Of a stretch of DNA of 64,000 bases, positions 38,001 to 50,200 are shown in pieces (positions within the stretch are counted from its first letter, which is position 1; each line of letters opens with the position of its first letter). Source of the DNA: Rotaria sordida (Eukaryota; Rotifera; Eurotatoria; Philodinida; Philodinidae); contig CAJNOL010000479.1 of assembly GCA_905250125.1 (NCBI GenBank), positions 1 to 64,000 on the forward strand, read 5' to 3'. The notes below the pieces were generated by a model. It did not search any database and had not been told where the DNA came from. It worked only from the letters and a program-made list of their open reading frames with translations. Both the position numbers and the translations under genes were made by a program.

Positions 38001-39911
38001 TAGTTAAAGAAAAACAAAAGATAGATAACGATCTACTGTGTATTTCCATTTTGTAGACAGACATTCCTCATCATAAATATGATGTATATTAGGCAGTACA
38101 ACTGATGAGGAGGGTTTTTTTCGCATACTCTTTGATAATTTGTTTTTATCTACATCAATAAAATCTCAGTATTATATATCCAATTCATGCAATGTTCGGC
38201 ATTCTCAATAGTATTTCAATTTCTAATGGAAGTGTTGAGTTGCAAGTATCCATGTATTGTGATAATTTCCAGCGGAGTATCCACATGCAAGTACCCTGCT
38301 ACAAATATGCCACTGGATTTGTATCGGATATCCTGGTGCAAATTATTCTAGTAGATAGGTACTTGCTTGAATACTTGTATCATTCTAAAAAAAACTCTAT
38401 AATGAAAATGTCTCAACAATTTCATGGATTCAACACCCAAAAGTATTTTAGTCATGAAGTGTTCGACTACTTATAAATTATCCATAAGAAGCTAAACCTA
38501 GCCAACTACTGGCAAGTACTTGTGACATACTAATAACGGAGTACCTTTTTGTACTAGTCGAGTATACCTTGAATTGAGTACTTGTAATAGAAACTGGTTG
38601 CAGTCAGTATCATGCAGTTCTACTTCTATATTTCGCATTTATTAAATTTGACAAGTTGTCGCAATTGACTTGAATTCTCAAGAAAGTATCATAGACATAT
38701 TACCGAAACAAAGATATTCTCTCCAGTCATTGGAAGATCAGGTGTAAACATATTTTATTGAATATCTTTCGTTTTTATAATGAGAGCAACGATAGGCAAC
38801 AGAAATGGCAAAAATTGCCCCGCGCCTCGTCCACCTATATCTCTTTTTGCTCTACCAATCAGTTTCTCAAAGTCCTTCAAACATCGGAAGGCTGCAAGAA
38901 CGCACTCTCCAAAGCTCTAACCAATATAGCATTCGCGTGAGTGGCATCATGAAGCGAGTTTTTTCATCTTTGATAGGCAATTCCAATTGAAGACAGAAAA
39001 GGAGATATAGTCAAAGAATGTTTACCTTGCTCGTTGTATTGTTTATTACAAGTTGATTCTGACGGCATATTGGCAAATAATGTATTTTTTTGCTTTAGAA
39101 AAGATGAAACGTTGCCTAATAATCTTATATAATATTTCCACGGTATCTTGTTCCGAATTTTTTGTAAACCTACTAACCAACCATGTTCAGTAATATCATC
39201 TAATATTAAATCATACAAATTTTGTTCATCCACAATATTGTTTTGTTCTAATAGTGAAAATACTGCTTGACGATTATATTCACGTAATGCTTGAAATAAT
39301 GTTGACTGACTTTTATTTAATTGTTCATTCATAACATCTTCAACAATATAATCAGAATAATTTGTTATTGCTTTTAAACCATCACTTGTTATTGAGAACC
39401 ATAGATCATTGAAGATATTTGTTTCTTTCAAACATTCATCATCAATACACTCAAATAGAAGTTGTAAAACAATTGATAATATTGGATCATTTTTCATATA
39501 CATGTTTCCATATTCAGTTGTACGAGTTAAAACATGTTCATATGTATAATGATTTTCTCCATTTTGATATTGTCTAAGAAATGAAATAAACCATTGATGA
39601 GAAATACCATATTGTGTTTCCCATTTTTTTTGAAAATACTTTTTTAATAAGATAATCAGTTTATTATCATTGCTATTCATAACGTCTGTATAGATTTCGT
39701 GTGTAATATCTTCTTGATATTTAACTAATGATTGTCGACCATTTTCTAACAAATCATTAATGATTTCATCTTTATTTTCATTATCTTCTAGCTGTAAAAC
39801 ATCTATAATTTCATTCGTAATTGATGTTATTGTACTTGCGACAACAATGGAATTGTCATGAATTTCCGATAGAGAAGACTGCCTTGTTGAAAAATCAAAA
39901 TATTGTGCCAT
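35087..39911 (-). CDS. Multidomain PARP-like ADP-ribosyltransferase
   Basis: Two exons, 39911-39026 and 36933-35087, join in phase (G + AA) across a 2,092-bp intron (donor GTAAAC, acceptor TTTTAG) to 910 aa. Exon 2 has no ATG at its head, so it needs exon 1. Residues 1-295 are a helical, acidic region I do not recognise. Residues about 300-389 look ubiquitin-like (beta strands around NITVRFRQTDVLYRV, a helix, then WFDSRELN). Residues about 474-549 (FDWNVFLDCLADDLEI, then IIVNVEKGSTKFMIKLR) resemble the small effector-associated domains of conflict proteins. Residues about 655-785 are a PARP catalytic domain: ILFHGT (His661), GWYGQGIYFSSSPEKA (Tyr695), and EEFVIKKSDQIIPLYIV (Glu767), the H-Y-E triad expected of an active NAD+-dependent transferase. 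Residues 789-910 form an alternating alpha/beta domain (VIWRDAK, CVIVTNG, LPIIIFCQNK, IHVTSSP) like a receiver domain. It probably acts in intracellular signalling or defence; this is inference. Confidence 0.75.
37104..37766. repeat. Foldback element with ~205-bp inverted arms inside the PARP-like gene intron
   Basis: The sequence at 37104-37308 is the near-perfect reverse complement of 37558-37766. Both ends carry CTATTATCCATTTAAAAAAA, and both arms carry GGACTCGATTGTTTGTTGA, TGATAGCTATCGA, GTTAGAAAGAGCATG, GAATCAAAATACTTGA and TCTGATTCGCTTGATTA. A 250-bp non-coding centre separates them. It encodes nothing, so it is a non-autonomous foldback/MITE-type element; the arms are similar enough that insertion was fairly recent. 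The outermost bases are palindromic, hiding any short target duplication. Confidence 0.8.
38242..38590. repeat. Cluster of GTACTTG-type motifs in both orientations
   Basis: GCAAGTATCC (38242), GCAAGTACCC (38287), GGTACTTGC (38358), ATACTTGT (38371), GCAAGTACTTGTG (38512) and GAGTACTTGT (about 38576) lie within 350 bp of the PARP-like gene intron. The spacing is irregular. It may be a degenerate satellite or the ends of small transposons. Confidence 0.4.
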
Positions 39912-42900
39912 TGGAAATTTCTTAAACTATTCGGAACAATTAAATTCTAAAATGAGTTCAATTAATTGTTTTGAAATAGGAGATTAATAAGTGGAAAAAC
40001 ATAGTTTATCCCTGTTCGCTGGACCTTTCTTCACACTGCAAGCATAATTTAGCAATGAACTTAAACTTTTATTTTTCAAGTAGGTATGAAAAGTTCTATA
40101 AGAAAATAAATCTCGAATATTTAATCTAAAGGTTTCTTCTGTTCTTTGAAAGTAGGTATTTTATTTACTAGATTCTAAACTTTATTTTGATTTACGCTGC
40201 TTGAGTACCTCCCATCACAAATCTATTTTTGTTCTAGAACAACCAATCAAGCTGAAAATTTCAGAAAATGTGAGCTTGGATCTAGGAAGCTTACAATAAG
40301 AATATCAACCCAAAATATTGAATTGTTCAAGAGTTATTTCTATATGAAGAGCACCAAGTAGGTCTCCGTGCATTCCAGATTTCTTTCCCAAATCTAATGA
40401 TAAAGATCTCTGGTTGACGTCAAAATGTAGCCAATACTTGCCGCTAAAATTTAACAGTGCCTGATTTTTCAAATTCTTCTTTATCAATTTTTGGCATCAG
40501 TTCTTTTTCAAAAAGCTCGAAAGAATAGAGGTAGTCCTATGGAAAAAGACTCGTTTTTATCAATAACTAACTCAAAAATAAAAACTCCAACTCTGTTAAG
40601 TTGTGGAGCACAATTTTCTCTTCAATTTAAAACTTTTTTGAACTTCCTAGCATGTAAAATGCCTGAGAAATCTGAGACCCACAAGTAGAAAAAATTCTCG
40701 CCTTGAGAAAAACGCCAAACAAAGTTTGAAATTGAAAATCCATGTTTCTATTTAGTAAAACGGGAGAGGAAACATATTGATCGGAATCTACCATGTGTTA
40801 TCGACTATCGAGGATCAAATGAAGACTTGCGAGCACTTGTACAGCGTCTAAAAATCTGAGTTTAGAAAAGAAAAAAACATATGAGGGGTAGGTGTGTAGG
40901 TGCAGGTATTTATGTCACCTATCCACAACCAACCATATCCATTTATACTCATACCAACAACACCAGCTGCTTAAATAGACGAAAAATGAGGAGACCAAAG
41001 GAATGAACGTAAACATGAAAGAATGGAGCCGAAGATAGAGAAGTAAACGCATATTTATGTCAGAAGGCGTCTCTTCTAACATAACACTGGCAAAATAATT
41101 ACATAATTAAATGAATACTGGTAGGACAAAAACTACAGGACACAACTCCATTTATTTGAAAGCTTGCAGCACTTCCTATTCTATACATTTTTGCTAGATT
41201 CTTCGCTATGAGAAATATTAAAAGAAGTTCGAAAGGCAATAACAATTAACATTTTCCAAAAAAAAAGAAAACATTCTACCTGGTTCCAGCATCATCAGTA
41301 AAACTGTGAAAAAGTATCAGAATTCCAATAAATCATACTCTTTGCGAAAGTAGACAATGAGAGTTATCGAACCACATAGAAATCTCAAAATCGATTTTGT
41401 TTACGAAAATTGTGGTTTTTGACGAGAAGGAAGGACCTTAATTTTCATCATCATTTAATCAGTATCAAAAAATATCTTACCGTGTTAAAGTTATAGTGAA
41501 GAAGTTTTTGCTTCCAATGTGAGAATATATTAGGTGAGACATATTGGGTTTTTTCCATGATAAAAAGAATTCGTTTGGAAGAATGAAAAAATCGTTTATT
41601 TGTCGTAATTGCATAATGAGGCGAAAGAATCGTAAAGCATATGACTCACACTCATTCCAAGAGGAAAAAATAACTAATAGAAATGAAAAAAGTCTTCATG
41701 AAATATAAATACTAAAAGAAACCTATTGTCCAATAATATACATACAAACTATATAGACTAATTTTCTTTCTTCAATTGTATTAGTAGAATGAATATATGA
41801 TATATTAATAAAAAAAAAAAGAAATATTATTAACATAATTATTTAGTACAATATACCTAAAAAATTAGTATTTTGTTCAAAACAGTCGTACTATAAATAA
41901 GTTTAAGTTTAAAAACAACGTTATTTCATGAAAACAAGCAAGATAAAGCCAACAGAATGACATCAAAGTGAACAGAAACAAGAGAAGTCAAGTCAAACAG
42001 TAGAGCTGGAGAATGCATTCGTATGTTGAAGCAGTACTATCAAAGAAAATCAAGGGGAAATGAAGTATCAACAGATGATTGGAATTCGAGAAAAATTGTA
42101 CTGAACTCTTTGATAGAAAAAGTTTTTCTGTGTTGATGCCTTAATAGCGTCAACATAGGTGATAATAAATTTAAAATTCTATCAAGTAAGGAATTTGTCA
42201 TGTTCTGCTACTTGTTCTAGAAAAAAACCTGGTTGATTATGAGTCTTGGTCAAGCAATTTTACGAACATCCAAAGATGAAGGACACAGGAATATCAAGAA
42301 CGGATAATTTCCGAGGTTCATTCAACGAATCATACGCTTGATGATAACCGTTTTCGACTGATATCTACTAGTAAGCATGCGAAAAAGTTGACTTCAATGA
42401 GTCAAAATCATCGAAATACTTGAACCTAATCACTACATATTCAATATATCGAAAATTGTTTTCCGAACGATTGTTTTGAAGCTATGATGCTTACTAATGA
42501 AACGTTCTCGAGTGATTTCGAAAGATTTCAAACTTATAAAAATTGAAAAATACTTTATTGCTTAGACGCTTCATTTTCGAAGTTTTAGAAGCTATTGAAT
42601 AAATACAATAATGGAGGTGTGAACGTAAGTACTTACGATTACCAAACTTTAATCGTCTCACTCAATTACGTACAAACTATTATTTTTCTATGAAAAATCC
42701 TGCTTAAATTAGTATATGCAAGTACTACAATAAGTTTATTTGATTTTATTCGAAACTCTGATTTTTAGTTTTTCAATGATATAAATAAAAAAAAATTTCT
42801 AAGAATTATTGATTTATATTCAATATTATCTTTAGAGTTCAGTTATTATTAAGAAAATTTATTTGACAAATAAAATACACATTATTAAACAAATAAGAAT

Positions 42901-44235
42901 GATTAAGAAAGAATACAATATTTTTTTCAAAATTCATTTTTGAAACATCAGCAACTATTCAGTGAATACTATTGTTCTTTCATGAAAATCAGAAAAAGTA
43001 AAGAAAATATATACCACGATTGCAATCATGATTCTTGGATAACATAAAACAAGTCCCAGAAATTTATTTGACGTTACCTATTAGATATCACTGTCTATAA
43101 GGTAAGTTAAAAACTTGAGCGATACAATTCTTCAACATTAAAATCGTCAAACTGATTTTAATGATGAATTCAACAATAAATGTTAAATTTTAGATGAACG
43201 AACAGCAAAGACAAACTTTTGCAAAAGTTCAATTGTAGAAAATTTTTGTATTTTTGAAATCCAAATGAATAATCAGAAGTTTGTGCATTCAAATATATTT
43301 TATACATAAAAATATGCATAATCATTTATATTTGTTTCATTTTGCATCATGAGTAATTCTTCTTCTGTTCTTCTACTAATAAAATTTCATTGAAATTCAT
43401 TGCCAAACAAATGTTTCATATTCTTTGTACGTAACTTAAATATGTCTGTTACTCACATGATATGTTCAAATGAAGAGAAGAAAATTGCTTTTTCAATAAA
43501 CTTGTATAGTACAATCTATAAGATCATCAGTGACAAATCAGTTATATATAAGTATGAACTGTATGCAACTAAATAGTGTGAATACACTTCAAAAGGTCAG
43601 TTTTTGCTAAGCCATTTTATTCAATGTCAAAAAAAACTTTCTTATTCAATGACATATCACCAAAAGATGATTGATCATGAGACAAAGTATTTAGATTTAA
43701 TTCATTGTATATGAAACTGAATACTGAATTATCATCATAGCACCATACCATTCCTTATAGCCAAACATGCGAACGAAAAATTATATGAATTTTTAGCACA
43801 CCATCACTGGACGAGACATTGAATAAATAGAATCAAGTTTCATATCTGTGGAATATTCTTTCAATTTGTCAATCGAAGAACGTCATTTTACTTCGATAGG
43901 GTATAAACTATGACAACGACATCGACAGTGGCAAAAAAAAAGAAAAATCCAAATATGTCGCAGATGTCACATAGCCGAGAGAAAGAAAAGAAAAAAAAAA
44001 TAAATTTATTTTTTTTTTTACATATTTTTTTTTAAACATATGCATTACGTTGAAGAATAAAAAGGTATTGAGTCAATTATTACTAGAGTATTTTAAGTCA
44101 ATATAATTTCAAGTAATCTGAATTTTTTTTTTCAAAAATATTTTCATATTAGAAGTGTACTCGTTTATTTACTGTGCATTTATATGTCTATTTTATTTTC
44201 CTAACTACGATTGATTATCTTATAGATTAATAATT
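39912..44235. other. Intergenic stretch between divergent PARP-like and VPS13D genes
   Basis: About 4.3 kb, AT-rich, between two divergently transcribed genes, so it should hold both promoters. I recognised no protein domain. A TTATAG acceptor-like site ends 10 bases before the VPS13D ATG, suggesting a 5' UTR intron. Confidence 0.4.
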
Positions 44236-47200
44236 ATGTTTGAAACAATTATAGCTGCATTTATCAAACGTTATGTATCACGCTATATTGATATTAATGC
44301 TGATCAATTATCTGCTCAACTTCTATATAAACAACAAATTATTATTGAAAATTTAACTTTAAATAAAACAACAGTTAATGAAGATATTCATACAATACTT
44401 AAATTACCAATAAAAATTGAATCAATTCATATTGATAAAATTCAATGTTCATTTGTTTGGAGTTCATTATTTTTTCGTTCATCATCAGCTGCAATGATTA
44501 TTAAAATTGAAGGTATTCATGCAGTTATTATAGAAAATGAGAATGAATTTTTAATAGAAACTATTGAAGAAAATAATCAAAATAAAAAACGTAATCAACT
44601 TGATTTAATTGAACAACAATTAGAAAAAGAATTTGAATGTTTTGGTGAAGTTAAATCATCAAGATGGAATATAAAACGATTATTTATGTCTTTTTTTGAG
44701 AAATTACAAATTGAAATTATTGATATACATATCAGTTATAAAAATTCTACATTTTATACAATTGGATTAACTTGTGATTCAATTCAAATTTCAAACGAAC
44801 CATCGAATGAAGCAATTAGTCGACAAATATTTCGAATAGTTAATCCAGGTTTTTATATTGATATTAATAATCCTTCAACACATTCCTATATTCTTTCTCC
44901 ACCAATTTCTATGGAAATTTATCTCATACATAATCATTTTCTAATTAATCAAAAAGAATATTGTTATGAATTTCAATGTACATTCAATGATTTAAATATG
45001 AAATGCAATAATGAACAAGTTCGTATTTTAACTGATATTATTCGTTCTATTCAACATACAAGTCTTCATCGAATGTTAATCTCAGATTCGAATAGACCTC
45101 ATTCAAAGATTTCTAAACAAACAGTTAAAGCTTGGTGGCGTTATGCTATTTTAGCTGTTCTTCGAACACAAATTGATTCAAAAAAGTTGATTATAAATTT
45201 TTGGTTTGATCGTTCTTTATTAATATATCGACTACATCAATTGATAACGTATAAACATTTATATCGAGCATATCTCGATAAGAAATATGGCAAATATTCA
45301 AATTTTTCTTCTCAAGATGAATTAACAATGAATAATATTGAAATAGAATTTAATATAAAACATCTTATAATTATACGTCGTTCGATTTTTCAAATGCGAA
45401 TTAATGAACAATTAAATGACAAAAAACAAGAAACAATTGGATGGTATTCAAATTATGCTAAATGGATTACATCAAAAGTAATTGAATTATGGGAACGAAT
45501 GCTTACATCAGAGAATATGAATACTAATTTAAATGAAAATGATCTAAAATTTCAAGAACAAGTAAATACATTTATTGCAGAATCAATCGAAGATGAAGAT
45601 CTAGCAGAAAATTGTCATAATTCTCTTATTTTTCGTTTTAAATTTACACTTAAATCAGTACAGATCGATCTTTTATCATCAAACAATACTATTCTTTTCA
45701 ATTTCTATTTAAAAAATTTATCCTTAATGACTGAATTTCGATTACGTCATCAATCGATACTTACTTCTATCTATCTTGAAGATTTATATCTACGTGATCA
45801 AGAACAAATAGATAAATTTTCTAAAATGATATGTTCAAAAGAAAGATCACAGCAAGAGTAAGTTATCTATTCAATTAAGAATAAAATAGAATATGTAAAT
45901 TTATAATCTATTTTCACAGTGAATCACAACAAGTACCTATTTTTCAACTTACATTTGAGAAGAAAATCAAATCAAAAAGTTTAAAACAATCTATATATTC
46001 AATTGATATTCGTAGTTGTGGTCTTCGTATAGTTTGTTGTCCAAAATCTATTGAACGATTATATCATTTTTATCTTTCAGCTTTTAGTCAATTTCCTCGA
46101 TCGTTATCATCAACTTTTTATAATTGGAAACAAATTAAAAATTATGTAGTTCAAAATTTGATGTCAGTATTGGAACCAATCATACCTACACATATTACTA
46201 ATAATAATAAAGTGAAAAATTTTCATCTACAAAATTTCAGACAAAATCAACATCGAGAAAAGAAAATATTTCATACATATGTAAATATAGGTGCTCCAGA
46301 AATTATCATTCCTCTACTATCACATGATACATTAATAATTGATCTGGGTTGCTTGATATTGACCAATGATTCTGAAAACAAAAGTGATACTGTAACATCA
46401 TTAATAAACACTGCGTTTACTCAACAACAATTTCAAGAGAATGATGATGAGGCATTTTTAACACCTGATAGTTCACCTGAGGCAATTGATAATCTATCAG
46501 AAGTAGAAACAACATTTTATTCAATCAATATAATTTCAACAGATCAAATTGATGATCATATTGTTGAATATTCTACTTTAAAACTCTCAATTAACGATAT
46601 ACAAATTGGATATTCAACTGATTTCTCACAGATAGTAGAAAGATTTAGCGTTTACTTTGTTGTTCAACATCGAGTAAACCATTTATGGCCATTAGTCAAT
46701 ATTTCAGGTACATTACAAAAGATTATTGTTCATTTGAATTCAGAAAAAATTCAAAATCTTTGTTGTACTATCAATCCTTGGATTACATTTATCGACAATT
46801 TTGTCACTAAATCACATTATCAGTTAAATATTTGGCCTGTATTAAACTTTCATTTAGATGAAATAAATATTTTATTAAATGATAAGTCTCAAATTCTATG
46901 TGATATTCATATACAAAATATTGATCTATCATTAATTAATACAGATCATTCGAAAAATTTAACTTTTATTTTACAAACTTTGACAATTTTCGATTGTACA
47001 CAAAAAATTGGAGAGAACTATGAAATTTTACTAAAAACAAATCAAGTTTTAAATGTAAATGAACCTTTTATTCGTGCTAATATTAATTTCTTGACAAAAT
47101 CTCAAATTTCTGAATGTAATTCAATAATTGATATCAATACAGATAAGCTTGATTTTGTTTTTAATTCTAAAACAATTTGTACATTAGTCAATTTTTTATT

Positions 47201-50200
47201 GGATATCAATCTTTTTTCTTGGAATCGAACAATATTAAGAAGTATGGATAATTTGAGCAATTCTACAATCTATAAAATAAATGGTAAATTTCGAGAAATT
47301 AATGTTCTTTTTATTAGTATAACACCAAACATATTACCAACTGAAGTTCATGTACGAAATATCTTTTTAAACATCTTATTGAATCCATTTTCAAAATTTG
47401 AAATAACTCTTAGTGATGTACAAATTTTTAATCAATTAAATACTTCACAACAATCTTCCAATGCTTTGATTATTGATGATGAACAAATAAATCTTATTTT
47501 GGATATAAGTACTCATTCAAACAATCATGAAGAATCACAAAATACAGCATTACATTTATTATTAATAAATACAAATGACAACGATTATAATTTATCAATA
47601 AAAATTATTTCTATTTCTTATTTTCATTCACTTAATATGATCTATAATATTCAACAAATTCTTAACTATATAAATCAACATTGTCATTTGATAGTAAAGC
47701 AAAAAGTTAAAAGCGAAAATGAAATCATATGGCTATTCAATCATTTTACTCATTTAATAAAATTTCCTAATAAGTCAATAATCTCTTCACATCAATGTAC
47801 TTTGAGTATTGATCTTCATACATTAACAGTTATTTTTCCAATGAATATTATCATACAACTTGATCAGACTCATATCAAAAATGGTCATGATCAATCATCA
47901 GACTATGAAATTAATATTGATCGAATAAATTTACTTCCAATGAATTTCACTGATGAAATTCGATCAAAAATTAAAATGAATTATATTCATCGTTCGCAAC
48001 ATTTATTTTGGCAATTTCTAGAAAATATTTCTATGTCTGTCAATCTTCAACTATCTGATGGATCGATAATGATTGATTCAAAATTAATTTCTCCTCTTCG
48101 AATATTTCTTAGCCAAAATCGAATAAAATATGTAGAAGAAATTCTAAAAGTAATATCTCCTCATAATACAACATTATTATCTAAATTTACTTTTCATTTA
48201 CTTTCATTTCAAATGATTATTATCTTTCAAACTGATCATAATTATGAGTTAATGACAATATGTGAAGCAATTCTAGATCAATGTCAAATATCATATGAGC
48301 AAGATTATCCTTATCATAAAAGAATTGCTCTTCAATTTGATTCTCTTCAAATTAAAGATCGTTTGATAAATTTTGAAGAATATCTTATTGTATTAAAATT
48401 TCCATCATTGATTGAACTAAATATTCGTCAAGTTGATAATCAACATCAACAATTCAATGTCAAATTTGGTAAAATTAATATAAAATTTGTCAAATTGACA
48501 TGGATAATATTGTTAGAAATAATTGAAATATTTCATAATGAAATTTTTTCATCTAAAACTACTGGTAAGAAAATTGACATTCAAATAAAATGAAATTCGT
48601 TTTATCGATTGATTACTTTTTTTATTTTTTCATTTTCAGAGATTCAAAATAAGGAACAACATATCATGTCCATTGTTGACGATTCAATAGATATCTCAAT
48701 CAATATTGATTCTATTTCATGTCTTTTTCAGGATGATATAGTATCACTTATGAACATTGATCTTCAACGTTTTGTCATTCAAATTCAGACTTGTTCAAAA
48801 CAATCAGTAGTATCATTAATTATCAATAGTCAACTTGGTTTCATTTCTATACATGATCTATTAACTTCCAATCAATTTTATAATGAACGGCTTTGTACAA
48901 CTGGTACGAATGCAATTGTCTTCAGTTTCACTACAAAAGAAAATTCAGCAAAAATTCTAGATACTAATTATTCAATTCATCCTCAATTACATTTACGATT
49001 AACATCAATTCAATATATTCATACACAATATTTTCTACTTAATCTTATTGATTTTTTAAATCGTTTTCGACAGAATGGAGATTTCTATAATCGACTTCAG
49101 ACGTTAGTTATCAAACCAATCATTTCCAATACGGTTCGACCATTGAATGAAATTCTTTGGAATACTGAAATTGAAAATATGATTCTTATATTACCTGAAG
49201 ATATACTGAAAAAATCAGTATTCATCTTTCAATTAGATTATATTAATTTCAATAATCATTTTCTCTTTCAAAACAAATCGAAAATATCAAATACTTTAAA
49301 AGATCAAATAAAAAAAGTTTCTCGACTCGATTTCATTTCAATAGAAATAAAAAATATTGAATTTTATTCTACATATTACTGTTTATTCAATGAAAATATT
49401 TCAACATCTATTCGTTTTTCAAAATTTGGATTTAGTCATACGTACGGTGAACGTTTATCTATGGTTCGTGAACGATTTCATTTAAACATAAAAATAGAAC
49501 ATAATCTTGATAAATCAATTAATAATACATCACCAACATATATCATCAAAATGAATCTCTCATCCATTGATATTCTCTTCGATTTAAATCAATATCGTCT
49601 CATACAAAATATTATTGCTTCTAATCTCAATGAAAAATCTACTATTATGATAAACAATCTATTTAACTCTTTATTAATAGTAAAGAATGATGTTTATGTT
49701 GATTTTGCTGTCATTATTGAAATTGATCGTGTCGGATTGGAAATATTCGTGTTTGATATTGATTTGTTATCATCCAATCATCGTCGATCGTTAGGTTATT
49801 CAGGATTAACAAATCTTCATATTTCATTCGATCACTATTTTAATGGAAATCAATCTTTACATCTTTTTGCTTCTACAATTCAACTTCTGAATACACAAAT
49901 TTCAAATGGAAATATGATAATTTCATTATCGATGCCTTCAAATTCTAGTCAAATTGAAATTCATCTATCAAAAACAAAGCTTGACAAAAAATGTACAATA
50001 ACATTAAATTCTGTACGTTTTCTATTAGTTATTGATTGGTTACTTGAACTTAATGAATTTCTAAATTCATTCTATGAACAACAATCTACAATTAATACTA
50101 GCATTTCAATCATATCATTCGATATCAAACTTGATTTAAATCAATTTGAACTTGTATTTGTTCCAAGTATAAAAGATCCATATGCTAATGCACTCGTTTA

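Noticed and set aside
40305..40487. 60-codon minus frame with an amphipathic strand-like pattern (ALHIEITLEQ)
   Set aside because: Suggestive composition, but no domain could be named and the adjacent frame is equally open.
40740..40860. Plus-strand segment reading CVIDYRGSNEDLRALVQRL, considered as an exon or RT piece
   Set aside because: Too short, no motif match and no splice partner.
40890..40930. GGTAGGTGTGTAGGTG patch considered as telomere-like repeat
   Set aside because: Not a regular tandem of a known telomeric unit; only two imperfect repeats.
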